64,000 nucleotides of DNA from the NCBI RefSeq assembly GCF_014267175.1, contig NZ_JACMTR010000002.1, positions 1,658,501-1,722,500 of the forward strand, given 5' to 3'. Of this stretch, positions 1-8,309 are shown piece after piece. Made by a program: the position numbers and the translations under genes. The first letter of the stretch is position 1. Each line of letters begins with the position of its first letter. Below the pieces are notes generated by a model. It had not been told where the DNA came from. It searched no databases and was given only the letters and a program-made list of their open reading frames with translations. This DNA comes from Pseudonocardia sp. C8 (GTDB taxonomy: Bacteria; Actinomycetota; Actinomycetes; Mycobacteriales; Pseudonocardiaceae).

Positions 1-1
1 A

Positions 2-1537
2 TACGGCGTGCCGGGGGAGAGCTATCTCGCCGTGCTCGACGGGATGCACGAACACGGCGACCGGCTCTCCTTCGTCGCGACCCGCCAGGAAGGCGGCGCC
101 GCGCTGATGGCGGCCGCACACGGTAGGCTGACCGGCCGTCCGGGGATCTGCATGGTCACCCGCGGGCCCGGCGCGACGAACGCCGCGATCGGGGTGCACG
201 TCGCCGCCCAGGACGCCAGCCCGATGCTGCTGCTCGTGGGCCAGGTACCACGCCGGGAACGAGGCCGCCGGGCCTTCCAGGAGATCGACTACAGCGTGAT
301 GTTCGGCGGGATCGCAAAGGCCGTCGTCGAGATCAACGAACCCGCGCGCGTGCCGGAGCTGACCTCGCGTGCGCTGACGTTGGCGACGTCCGGCGAGCCC
401 GGTCCCGTCGTCGTCGTGCTGCCCGAGGACGTGGTGTCCGGCCCGACCTCGGCGCCGGTCCGGCCCGTGTCCGCCGTCGCCGACGCTGCGCCACGGGGCG
501 AGGACGTGCGCCTCACCGTGGAGCTGCTCGAGTCGGCCCGGGCACCGGTCGTCGTCACCGGACGGTGTGGCTGGGACGCCGACACCACCGCCGCCGTGCG
601 GGACTTCGCCGAGCGGTCGGCCGTCCCCCTGGTGACGGGGTTGCGGAACCAGGACACCGTCGACCCGGCGTCGCCGATGTTCGCCGGAACCCTCGGCCTG
701 AACACGACGGCGGGGTTGCCCGAGCGGCTCGGTGCGGCGGATCTCGTGATCCTCCTCGGCAGCCGACCCGACGGACTCACCGCCCAGGCACTGGAGCCCG
801 CGCTGCACGGGGCCCGGGTCGTCCACGTCTATCCTGGTGCGGACGACCTGGGTGTATCCGTTGCGGCCGACGTCGCCGTGGCCTGTTCGCCCGCGGCGTT
901 CGTCGCCGCACTGCCCGAGCGGATCGAGCCCTGTGACGAACGGCGCCGGTGGGCGGACAGCCTGCGGTCGGCGTTCCACGAGGCCCACGACACCGTGCAC
1001 GCTCGCGATCCGGCCGCCGCGTTCATGCGGGTGTTCGACGAGCAGGTGGGTTCCGACGCCATCGTCAGCTGCGGTGCAGGCAACTACACGGCCTGGCCGC
1101 AGCGCTTCCACCGGTTCGGTGTCTACCCGTCCCAGCTCGCATCGACCAGCGGGGCGATGGGTTACGGCATCCCCGCAGCGATCGCCGCCGCGTTCGAGCA
1201 ACCCCACCGGGAGGTCGTGGCCTTCGCCGGGGACGGCTGTTTCCTGATGACCGGCCAGGAGCTGGCCACCATCACGCAGTACCAGCTGAACGTCCTCGTG
1301 ATCGTGGTCAACAACGGCCGCTACGGCACGATCCGCGACCACCAGGAACGGGTCTACCCCGGCCGGGTCAGCGGCACGGACCTGACCAACCCCGAGTTCG
1401 TCCCGCTCGCCGAGGCGTTCGGTGGCCTCGCCGCGCAGGTTCGCACGCCCGAAGAGCTCGCCGTCGCACTGACCAAGCTCCGCCAGGCCGACGGTCTACG
1501 ACTGATCGAGATCCGTACAGACAACCTTCCCAAATAG
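2..1537 (+). CDS. ThDP-dependent enzyme, acetolactate synthase-like (5' partial)
   Basis: The reading frame is open from the first bases of the window, and the GVPGESYLAVLD block that normally lies about 25-30 residues into these enzymes starts at once. The true start therefore lies upstream, and 511 residues are visible. The N-terminal PYR domain has the catalytic glutamate in RQEGGAA and the GPGATNA block. A central domain follows, then a C-terminal ThDP domain with GDGCF...NN (residues about 410-440), which binds Mg-ThDP. The family decarboxylates 2-oxo acids and carboligates or releases the aldehyde. It sits upstream of an MHS transporter and an amino-acid dehydrogenase, so a 2-oxo acid made in this pathway is a plausible substrate. 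Acetolactate synthase, sulfoacetaldehyde acetyltransferase and benzoylformate decarboxylase cannot be told apart by eye. Confidence 0.85.
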   Translation, partial: YGVPGESYLAVLDGMHEHGDRLSFVATRQEGGAALMAAAHGRLTGRPGICMVTRGPGATNAAIGVHVAAQDASPMLLLVGQVPRRERGRRAFQEIDYSVMFGGIAKAVVEINEPARVPELTSRALTLATSGEPGPVVVVLPEDVVSGPTSAPVRPVSAVADAAPRGEDVRLTVELLESARAPVVVTGRCGWDADTTAAVRDFAERSAVPLVTGLRNQDTVDPASPMFAGTLGLNTTAGLPERLGAADLVILLGSRPDGLTAQALEPALHGARVVHVYPGADDLGVSVAADVAVACSPAAFVAALPERIEPCDERRRWADSLRSAFHEAHDTVHARDPAAAFMRVFDEQVGSDAIVSCGAGNYTAWPQRFHRFGVYPSQLASTSGAMGYGIPAAIAAAFEQPHREVVAFAGDGCFLMTGQELATITQYQLNVLVIVVNNGRYGTIRDHQERVYPGRVSGTDLTNPEFVPLAEAFGGLAAQVRTPEELAVALTKLRQADGLRLIEIRTDNLPK

Positions 1538-1577
1538 GCCGCCCCACGCAGGGGCAGTCGGTCACAACGAGGTGCCC

Positions 1578-2891
1578 ATGACCCAGGCAGATCACACCGT
1601 GCGCCATGACCACCACGCCGGAAGCAGCCCACGGCGAGTGGCCGCCGGTGCCGCCGTCGGCCAGTTCGTCGAATGGTACGACTACGGGATCTACGGCTTC
1701 CTCGCCGTCCCCATCGCCGCCACGTTCTTCGCCTCGCAGGATCCGACCACGGCCCTGCTGTCGACCTTCGCCGTCTTCGCCGTTCCCTTCGTTGCGCGAC
1801 CGTTCGGCGGTGTCCTCTGCGGGTACCTCGCGGACCGGTTCGGTCGGCAGAAGGTGCTCGTCGGGGTGCTGATGTTGATCTCGGCGGCCACCGTGCTCAT
1901 CGGGCTGCTCCCCGGGCTGGCAACCATCGGGATCGCGGCCCCGATCCTGCTGGTGTTGTTCCGGTTGATGCAGGGCGTCTCGGCCGGTGGCGAGATCGTG
2001 AGCGCGATGTCGTTCGTCGCCGAGCACGCGCCGCTCGGGAAGCGGGCGTTCTACATGTGCTGGGGCCAGACCGGCTCGTTCCTCGCCCTGCTCGCCGGAA
2101 ACCTTGCCGGCCTGGGCCTGACCGTGGCCCTCAGCGAGGAACAACTCCTGGCCTGGGGCTGGCGGATCCCGTTCCTGCTCGCCCTGCCGCTGGCGTTGAT
2201 CGGTATCTATCTTCGCCGTCGTCTCGACGAGTCCCCGGCCTTCCTCGCGGCCCTGAAGGCGGCGTCGGCCGAGCAGCGCCAGCCGCTACGCGCCTCGCTC
2301 GCGGTGCCCGCCGTGCGCAGGGCGATCATGCGGTGCGGGGCTCTCTCCCTGCTGAACAGCTCCGGCTACTACGCCCTGCTGACCTACATGCCGACCTACC
2401 TCAAGACCGAGCTCGGTCATTCCCAGGGGCAGGCATTCGCAGCGACGGGGACAGCGGTCGCGGTCCTGCTCGTGCTCATCCCGTTCGGCGCCGTGCTGGC
2501 CGACCGGATCGGACGGCGACCGGTCATCATCGGCGCCTCTCTCGCCGTGGCGTTGACGGCGGTCCCGGGGTTCCTCCTGCTGCGCCAGGGGGGCTTGTCG
2601 ATGGTCCTCGGGCTGACGATGATCGCCGCCGCGTTCGCCTTCTACACCGGTACGATCCACGCCGCATTGGCCGAGCTGTTCCCGACCAGCGTCCGGGTCA
2701 CCGCCTATTCGGTTGGCTACAATTTCTCGACCGCTGTCTTCGGCGGCGCGGCCCCGTTCCTCATGATCTACCTCATCGGTCTCACCGGGAGCTCGCTGAT
2801 CCCGGCTGTCTACATGGTCCTGACCGCACTCGGCACGGGAATTGCCGCGCTGAGCCTGGGCGAGACCCGGGCAGCCGAACTGCCCAATTAG
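1578..2891 (+). CDS. MFS transporter, metabolite:H+ symporter (MHS) type
   Basis: A 437-residue membrane protein with about 12 hydrophobic segments. It carries the MHS N-terminal signature FVEWYDYGIYGF and the loop 2-3 motif GYLADRFGRQKVL. The family imports small carboxylates, osmolytes or amino-acid derivatives with protons. ATG at 1578 is preferred over GTG at 1572 because the purine-rich ACGAGG lies just ahead of it. It follows the ThDP enzyme by 40 bases and precedes the amino-acid dehydrogenase, which suggests uptake of the substrate used by these enzymes. It is one of four MHS transporters in the window. Substrate unknown. Confidence 0.9.
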   Translation: MTQADHTVRHDHHAGSSPRRVAAGAAVGQFVEWYDYGIYGFLAVPIAATFFASQDPTTALLSTFAVFAVPFVARPFGGVLCGYLADRFGRQKVLVGVLMLISAATVLIGLLPGLATIGIAAPILLVLFRLMQGVSAGGEIVSAMSFVAEHAPLGKRAFYMCWGQTGSFLALLAGNLAGLGLTVALSEEQLLAWGWRIPFLLALPLALIGIYLRRRLDESPAFLAALKAASAEQRQPLRASLAVPAVRRAIMRCGALSLLNSSGYYALLTYMPTYLKTELGHSQGQAFAATGTAVAVLLVLIPFGAVLADRIGRRPVIIGASLAVALTAVPGFLLLRQGGLSMVLGLTMIAAAFAFYTGTIHAALAELFPTSVRVTAYSVGYNFSTAVFGGAAPFLMIYLIGLTGSSLIPAVYMVLTALGTGIAALSLGETRAAELPN

Positions 2892-2959
2892 CGTTTCGAG
2901 CGGGCGATTCCGCTCGCCGAGCATCTGTCACCGATTTCTGGTTCACGGAGGTACCACCC

Positions 2960-4108
2960 ATGATGCCCGACCTGTTCCCCTCCATCGACGAATGGGGACC
3001 CGAGCGGATCGTCGTCGTCTCGGACGCCAAGACCGGGATGAAGGGAGTCCTGGTCATCGACAACACCGCGCGCGGCATGGGCAAGGGCGGCACCCGCATG
3101 TCGTCCACCCTGCAGGTGGGAGAGGTCGCCCGGCTCGCGCGGGTGATGACCTGGAAGTGGGCCGCCACCGACCTGTTGTTCGGCGGTGCGAAGGCAGGCA
3201 TTCTCGGTGACCCGGCAGGCGTAGACCGCGAACGGGTCATCCGGGCCTTTGCACGCAAGCTCGCCAACGAGGTGCCCCGCGAGTACGTGTTCGGCCTGGA
3301 CATGGGGCTGACCGAGAACGACGCGGCCCTGATCCAGGACGAGCTCGGCGACCGGGGTGCCAGCGTCGGTGCCCCGGCGGTGCTCGGTGGAATGCCCTAC
3401 GACGAACTCGGTGTAACCGGTCACGGCGTCGCCGAAGCGGTCGCCACGATCCTCGACGTCGAAGGCAGGCAGGTCGCGGGCACCCGGGTCAGCGTCCAGG
3501 GCCTCGGCGCGGTCGGCGCAGCCACCGCCCGACGCCTTGCCGGGATGGGCGCCCTGATCGTGGCCGCATCCACGGCCAAGGGCGCCCTGGTCGACCCGGA
3601 CGGTCTCGACATCGCCGCGCTGCTGAAACTCCGCGAGGAGTACGGCGACGCCTGCGTCGACCACTATGACGCCGCCGTGCAACCGCTCGGCACCGAGCTC
3701 GTGTGCGACACCGACGTCCTCGTCCCGTCCGCGACCCAGGACGTTATCGACACCGGGCTGGTCGACGAGCTCAAGGCCTCGATCATCGTCGAGGGCGCCA
3801 ACCTCCCGATCACCCCGGACGCACTGAACCTCCTGTACGAGCGCGGGGTCCCGGTGGTCCCGGACTTCATCGCCAACGCCGGGGGAACGATCGCCGCGGC
3901 CTACAGCATGGACATGCGCTACTCGGCCTTCCGCCCGGACACCGACGCCATCTTCACGACCACCGCCGAGAAGATCCGCACCAACGTGGCCACCGTCGCC
4001 GCCAAGTCGGCGGTCGACGGGCTCCGCCCGCACAACGCCGCCCGAGCGCTGGCCCAGGAACGGGTCCGCCATGCGATGGAGGTTCGGGGCGGCGTCACGC
4101 GGTCGTGA
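2960..4108 (+). CDS. Glu/Leu/Phe/Val dehydrogenase
   Basis: A 382-residue NAD(P)-dependent amino-acid dehydrogenase that oxidatively deaminates an amino acid to its 2-oxo acid (or the reverse). The substrate-side lysine is K66 in TWKWA. The catalytic lysine is K78 in FGGAKAG, where most homologues have GGAKGG. The catalytic aspartate is D114 in GLDMG, and a Rossmann motif GLGAVGAA lies near residue 180. ATG at 2960 is chosen because GGAGG at 2947-2951 sits 8 bases upstream; the frame stays open far upstream only as an antisense-like extension through the transporter gene. Next to pxp genes and an aminotransferase, glutamate is an attractive substrate, but leucine or another amino acid is equally possible. 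Confidence 0.88.
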   Translation: MMPDLFPSIDEWGPERIVVVSDAKTGMKGVLVIDNTARGMGKGGTRMSSTLQVGEVARLARVMTWKWAATDLLFGGAKAGILGDPAGVDRERVIRAFARKLANEVPREYVFGLDMGLTENDAALIQDELGDRGASVGAPAVLGGMPYDELGVTGHGVAEAVATILDVEGRQVAGTRVSVQGLGAVGAATARRLAGMGALIVAASTAKGALVDPDGLDIAALLKLREEYGDACVDHYDAAVQPLGTELVCDTDVLVPSATQDVIDTGLVDELKASIIVEGANLPITPDALNLLYERGVPVVPDFIANAGGTIAAAYSMDMRYSAFRPDTDAIFTTTAEKIRTNVATVAAKSAVDGLRPHNAARALAQERVRHAMEVRGGVTRS

Positions 4109-4234
4109 CAGGACGGCCCAGGGACAGGCTGGACGTGGACCGTCCGACGATCGAGCCGTCCATCGACGGCGCCGGTCGGGTGTCGGCGCGACGCTCATGG
4201 AGGTGCTCAAGCACGCCGCGCCACACGAGGGTGG

Positions 4235-5074
4235 TCAGAGCGGGTTGACGAGCTCGGAGTAGAGGTCCGGCCGTCGGTCGCGGAAAATGGTCATCTGCGC
4301 GCGCTCCTCGACCAGGGCCGCCTGGTCGAGTTCGCCATGGATGATGGTGTCCTCCGTCGTGGCCGCGGCGATGGTCTCGCCGAGCGGGTTCGCGATGGCG
4401 CTGTGCCCGAAGAAGCGGATGTCGTTGTTCTCGCCGATCCGGTTGCAAGAGACCGCGAACATGCGATTCTCGAATGCGCGCACCGACGTCAGGTGATGCA
4501 GGATGCTGCCGTCGTTGGAGAAGCTCGGCATGTTCCACAGCATCACCAGGATCTCAGCGCCCCTCAGGGCGTAGGTCCGCGTGAGCTCGGCGAACTGGTT
4601 GTCGTAGCAGACACCGACGCCCACGGTGCCGATGTCGGTCTCGATGACGCCGTTGGTGTTGGACGGAACGAAGTAGTGCTTCTCGTAACCGGGGATGTGC
4701 GCCTTGCGGTGCACCCCGTGGACCTTGCCCGACGGGCCGATGACCACGGCGGTGTTGTAGAGCGTCGCCGGCACGGTGGGATGAAGCTCAGCCATACCTG
4801 CGATGATGTAGGCACCGCTGGAGCTCGCGAGTTCACCGAGCGCCCCGGTGAACTCTCCTGGGACCTTCTCGGCTGCTTGGATGTACCTCGCGCCGAAGTG
4901 CTTGTCTCGCCCCTTGATGTAGCCGATGTTGGACAGCTCGGGAAACACGATCAGGTCGGGGCTCGCCTCGGCCGTGGCCCGTCCGACCGCTGCGTCGATC
5001 CGTTCCAGATTCTTCTGGACGTCGAAGAGCTCGACGTCCATCTGCACGGCGGCGACGGTGAGCTTCTTCTTCAT
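4235..5074 (-). CDS. Carbon-nitrogen hydrolase (nitrilase superfamily)
   Basis: A 279-residue protein with the complete nitrilase-superfamily triad: Glu46 in FPELSN, Lys124 in HRKAHIPGYEK and Cys156 in GVCYDNQ. The family hydrolyses amides, N-carbamoyl compounds or nitriles through a cysteine thioester. The KAHIPG and CYD contexts look more like amidase or N-carbamoylputrescine/beta-ureidopropionase members than true nitrilases. The start at 5074 (MKKKLTV) is preceded by GGAGG at normal spacing; longer in-frame starts run into the upstream gene. It lies 55 bases downstream of the amidohydrolase gene, probably in one operon, suggesting two successive hydrolytic steps on a cyclic nitrogen compound. 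Confidence 0.88.
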   Translation of the reverse strand: MKKKLTVAAVQMDVELFDVQKNLERIDAAVGRATAEASPDLIVFPELSNIGYIKGRDKHFGARYIQAAEKVPGEFTGALGELASSSGAYIIAGMAELHPTVPATLYNTAVVIGPSGKVHGVHRKAHIPGYEKHYFVPSNTNGVIETDIGTVGVGVCYDNQFAELTRTYALRGAEILVMLWNMPSFSNDGSILHHLTSVRAFENRMFAVSCNRIGENNDIRFFGHSAIANPLGETIAAATTEDTIIHGELDQAALVEERAQMTIFRDRRPDLYSELVNPL

Positions 5075-5129
5075 GGAAGTCCTCCGGGAGCGCGGTTGCG
5101 TCGGATACCCGGTCGCGGTGTCGGGTGGG

Positions 5130-6329
5130 TCAGGCGATTCGTCGACCGTCCCGGTATGTCGCCAGGACGTTCCGGGTCGCCCGGATGTCCTCGGTCGGAT
5201 CGCCGTCGAAGAGCGCGAGGTCCGCGCGGTGGCCTGGGCGGATGTACCCGACTTCGTGGTCGATACGCAGGTACGTGGCGTTCCCGCTCGTGGCGAGAGT
5301 GAGGATCTCGGTCGCGGAGTAGCCGGAGAGCGAGAGCAGCCCCAGTTCGGTCGAGAAGTCACCGAAGGCGGTGTGCTTCCAGCCGGCATCGCTGGCCGGA
5401 GCGATGCGGCCGCCGAGGGCCCTCAAACGGCCGGCGTTGTGCACGTAGTAGTCGGTTCGTTCGCGCTGTTCGTCGACCTCATGGTCGGAGACCTCGCCCT
5501 GCTCGGCGAGCTCGACATAGTGGAAGTTGCAGCCCAGGGTCGACCCGAAGGTGGTCCCGTGCTCGACGGCGAGCGCGACGAGCTTCTCGTCGAAAGCTGC
5601 CGAGCCGTCGGGGCCGAGGAAGGCGATGTGCTCGATCCCGTCACTGCCGGACACGATCGCCCGGCGAATCGACTCGTTGGACAGGGCGTGGGTCGTAGCG
5701 AGCAGTCCGTGCTCGTGTGCGACCGACACCGCGGCGCGGATCTGGTCCTCCGTCAGTGTCTCGTGGTGGGGGATCGTGCCTTCGGTGCCACCACCTGTCG
5801 CCGCGATCTTGATGCCTTCGGCTCCTAGCGCGATGTTGCGGCGGGCGATGGCGGCCGCCTGCTCGGCATCGGCGGCGTCGCCACCGAAGAGATGCATGTG
5901 GCCACCGACCCCCGTGACCGGCATGCCGTAGCGGATCAGCCGTGGCAGATCGGCGGGCTCGGCCGGAAGCCAGCTGAGGAAGTCGGGATGCGAGCCGAGG
6001 TCGCGCACGGTGGTCACACCGCCGGCGGCGTGTGCGCGCAGATTCGCCGCGGCCTGGGCGAATCTGGCTTCGGCAGCACGGTTCACCGCCGGTTCGTACG
6101 CGGTCCCGTCGCCCGGCATCGTCAGGTGCACATGGCTGTCGATCAAGCCGGGGCTGAGGGTCGCTCCCGGATAGTGGTCGACGGGGATGCCGGGCCACCG
6201 CTGGAGCACTTCGTGGGCGGCGCCGACCTCGGCGATGGTGTGGCCATCGAGCGCCACTGCCGCCTCACCTGCGCCGAGCTGTTCTCCATCGAAGACCTGG
6301 CCTGCGTGGACGAGTCGGTCGACGGGCAC
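5130..6329 (-). CDS. Metal-dependent amidohydrolase (imidazolonepropionase-like)
   Basis: A 399-residue amidohydrolase-superfamily enzyme. All expected metal and catalytic positions are visible: H66 and H68 in DSHVHL, K174 in EGIKIAATGGG, H214 in TTHALS, H234 in IEHIAF and D314 in PASDAG. It hydrolyses C-N bonds, often of cyclic amides or imino compounds or of dipeptides; the TGGG and IEH contexts place it near the imidazolonepropionase/prolidase-like branch. GTG at 6329 is preferred because AAGGAGG lies 6 bases upstream; an ATG 8 codons further up lies ahead of that site. It is the first gene of a leftward pair with the C-N hydrolase and is controlled from the divergent region holding two 26-bp dyads. 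Confidence 0.88.
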   Translation of the reverse strand: MPVDRLVHAGQVFDGEQLGAGEAAVALDGHTIAEVGAAHEVLQRWPGIPVDHYPGATLSPGLIDSHVHLTMPGDGTAYEPAVNRAAEARFAQAAANLRAHAAGGVTTVRDLGSHPDFLSWLPAEPADLPRLIRYGMPVTGVGGHMHLFGGDAADAEQAAAIARRNIALGAEGIKIAATGGGTEGTIPHHETLTEDQIRAAVSVAHEHGLLATTHALSNESIRRAIVSGSDGIEHIAFLGPDGSAAFDEKLVALAVEHGTTFGSTLGCNFHYVELAEQGEVSDHEVDEQRERTDYYVHNAGRLRALGGRIAPASDAGWKHTAFGDFSTELGLLSLSGYSATEILTLATSGNATYLRIDHEVGYIRPGHRADLALFDGDPTEDIRATRNVLATYRDGRRIA

Positions 6330-6426
6330 GTCAATCCTCCTTGATCGAGACATCTGGTGGTCGTCGCAGCGGCGCCCCGGGTGAGGGGTGCGTGGGACCC
6401 GGGGGTGAGCCCTCCTTGGCTCGATC

Positions 6427-6452
6427 TTGCATCATTGCTACATGTGATGCAA
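6427..6452. promoter_or_regulatory. 26-bp dyad operator, copy 1
   Basis: A perfect inverted repeat, TTGCATCA-N10-TGATGCAA, extended by one more matching C/G pair on the outside (6426-6453). It lies about 100 bases upstream of the amidohydrolase start. An almost identical 26-bp site occurs at 6601. The size and symmetry fit a dimeric helix-turn-helix regulator. The RpiR regulator encoded at 8310 and the GntR/FCD regulator at 15734 are the local candidates. Confidence 0.7.
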
Positions 6453-6600
6453 GAAACGGATTCCTTGTCGAAGTACAGACGTCTCGGTGATCGATGCGCC
6501 GGGGGTTGTCGTCGACACAATGCCCCCGTTAGAAGCATCACCTGCGTCGGGGTCGCGACGCTCAAACCGCTTGCCCTGGCTGTGCGCGGAGAGCAAGGGC

Positions 6601-6626
6601 TTGCATCTGGACATCATATGACGCAA
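6601..6626. promoter_or_regulatory. 26-bp dyad operator, copy 2
   Basis: The sequence TTGCATCT-N10-TGACGCAA has the same length, half-sites and spacing as the copy at 6427, with one mismatch between the outer arms. It lies about 165 bases upstream of pxpB. The pair spans the divergent region, so binding at both sites could control both operons, possibly by looping. The centre-to-centre distance is 174 bases. Confidence 0.65.
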
Positions 6627-6788
6627 GCTCGCGAGTGAGGCCGGACAGGGAGACACGATGACGTGGACTGATGCCGGGGAATCGCCGCCGGCCCTCGATC
6701 GCGGCTGCGAGGCGCGCCGCAGCGCTCGCGGAGACGCCGAGCGCGAGGCTCCGATACTCCGAGCCCTGCCCAGGAGGGGCGTGATCCG

Positions 6789-7415
6789 ATGAGTGGAACC
6801 GTTGAGACCGTCCGCAAGGTCGGTGAGCGTGGCCTGCTCATCGAGTTGGCAGCCGGCATCGATTCCCATCGAGTTGCTGCGTGGGTACGACGACACGAGG
6901 TCCGGGCGCAGCTGACCGAGGTGGTTCCCGCCGCACGGACGGTGTTCGTGCTGGGCGACCCCGACGCAGTGCGGCAAGTGGCGGAGGGCGTCGAGTCGGC
7001 GACCATTCCCGAAGCGGAGAGCCGCGCGTCCAAGACGGTGATCGTTCCGGTCCGCTACGACGGTCCCGACCTGTCCGACGTCGCTGAACTCACGGGACTG
7101 TCGGAAAGGGAGGTGATCGAAGCGCACACCGGTACGGAGTTCACCGTGTCGTTCTTCGGGTTCGCTCCCGGTCAGGCGTTCTTCGCCCCACTACCCGACC
7201 GGGTGCGGGTTCCTCGCCGGACCAGCCCGCGCACGCGTGTCCCGTCGGGCAGCGTGGCCATCGCGAACGAGTTCACGATCATCTATCCGCTCGACTCACC
7301 GGGAGGATGGAACTTGATCGGAACACGGATGGGTCCGTCGCTGTGGGACGTCCGTGCGGAGCCCCCGAACGCCGTCGCGGTCGGGGATCGAGTGGTGTTC
7401 GAGCAGGTCCGATGA
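6789..7415 (+). CDS. pxpB: 5-oxoprolinase subunit B
   Basis: A 208-residue protein of the PxpB/KipI family. Together with PxpA and PxpC it forms the ATP-dependent prokaryotic 5-oxoprolinase, which opens 5-oxo-L-proline to L-glutamate. Family blocks visible are FFGFAPGQAFF, a P-R-R-x-x-P-R block, VPSGSVAIA and the C-terminal PGGWNLIGTR. Its stop codon overlaps the pxpC start (ATGA). The partner pxpA is not adjacent here but lies at 12919-13713 on the other strand. Substrates other than 5-oxoproline, such as other lactams, are possible given the neighbouring amidohydrolases. Confidence 0.9.
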   Translation: MSGTVETVRKVGERGLLIELAAGIDSHRVAAWVRRHEVRAQLTEVVPAARTVFVLGDPDAVRQVAEGVESATIPEAESRASKTVIVPVRYDGPDLSDVAELTGLSEREVIEAHTGTEFTVSFFGFAPGQAFFAPLPDRVRVPRRTSPRTRVPSGSVAIANEFTIIYPLDSPGGWNLIGTRMGPSLWDVRAEPPNAVAVGDRVVFEQVR

Positions 7416-8299
7416 TCGAGATCGTGCGTACCGGTCCTCAGGCGACGGTGCAGGACGCCGGACGGGTCGGACACGGCCACCTCGGTGTACCGCGCGCCGG
7501 CGCGATGGACCTCCGCGCTCTCGAGCAGGCGAACCGCCTGGTGGGCAATCCTCCGGGCACCGCCGCGATCGAGATCCTCCTGGGCGGCGTGGCGATCCGG
7601 TTCCACGCCGACGTGTCTTTCGCGCTGACCGGAGCCCCGCTCGTCGCGACCTTGCACGGCCGACCCGTCCACCGGAACGCATGGACCTACGCCCGTCGCG
7701 GCGAGGAACTGGTCGTGTGCGGGCGCCCGCTGTTCGGGCTGTACAGCTATCTCGCCGTGGCCGGCGGGATAGCCGTCGAACCGGTCCTGAGCAGCAGATC
7801 GACGGACTCGCTGTCCGGGCTGGGGCCGCCTGCCCTGGCGGCCGGGGACGTTCTGCCGATCGGCTCGGAGCGCGGTGTCCCCTCAGAGCCGGGGGACGTG
7901 TTGCTCGAGACCGCGTCTCCGGACACCGTGCTGGATGTGCGATTCCAGTGGGGCCCGCGCAGCGACTGGTTCACCGGCGCGGCTCGGGCGCGGCTCGCCT
8001 CGACGCGTTGGACGATCAGCAACGAGGTCAACCGCATCGCGGCACGTCTGACCGGACCCGCGCTCGAGTACGCCCGTACCGATCAGTTGCCGACCGAGGG
8101 AGTCCATCCGGGTTCTGTGCAGGTGCCGCCCTCCGGGCTGCCGCTGCTCTTCCTCGCCAACCACCCCCCGACCGGCGGCTACCCGGTGATCGCAGTGGTC
8201 TGCGAACGGGACCTGCCCCGGATCGCCCAGGCGCCGCCGGGAACTATCTTGTCGATGCGGCCTGTTCGGTGCAGGCACACGACCACGGTGTCCGGCTGA
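7412..8299 (+). CDS. pxpC: 5-oxoprolinase subunit C
   Basis: A 295-residue PxpC/KipA-family (biotin-dependent carboxyltransferase-like fold) protein. The N-terminus IEIVRTGPQATVQDAGR, with GVPRAGAMD and NRLVGN following, is characteristic, as is the C-terminal HPPTGGYPVIAVV. With PxpB it forms the part of 5-oxoprolinase that handles the ATP-dependent step. ATG at 7412 overlaps the pxpB stop by 4 bases, showing translational coupling. Some annotations call this family urea amidolyase or allophanate hydrolase subunit 2, but adjacency to pxpB and a pxpA in the same region favours 5-oxoprolinase. Confidence 0.9.
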   Translation: MIEIVRTGPQATVQDAGRVGHGHLGVPRAGAMDLRALEQANRLVGNPPGTAAIEILLGGVAIRFHADVSFALTGAPLVATLHGRPVHRNAWTYARRGEELVVCGRPLFGLYSYLAVAGGIAVEPVLSSRSTDSLSGLGPPALAAGDVLPIGSERGVPSEPGDVLLETASPDTVLDVRFQWGPRSDWFTGAARARLASTRWTISNEVNRIAARLTGPALEYARTDQLPTEGVHPGSVQVPPSGLPLLFLANHPPTGGYPVIAVVCERDLPRIAQAPPGTILSMRPVRCRHTTTVSG

Positions 8300-8309
8300 G
8301 AGGTGAGAA

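Larger units (their letters stand above)
6330..6788. other. Divergent intergenic region, 459 bp, with paired operators
   Basis: No convincing gene is seen here; the short frames lack ribosome binding sites and family motifs. It separates the leftward amidohydrolase operon from the rightward pxpB-pxpC-rpiR operon. It contains two copies of a 26-bp dyad (6427-6452 and 6601-6626), annotated separately, so it is the control region for both operons. Part of it is less GC-rich than the flanking genes, as expected of a promoter region. Confidence 0.7.

Noticed and set aside
1673..2959. Long in-frame extension of the amino-acid dehydrogenase frame through the transporter gene
   Set aside because: The translation is arginine/proline-rich and unlike protein; the ribosome site and family N-terminus are at 2960.
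4337..5302. Rightward 321-residue frame opposite the C-N hydrolase
   Set aside because: Antisense shadow with no motif; the leftward frame has a full Glu-Lys-Cys triad.
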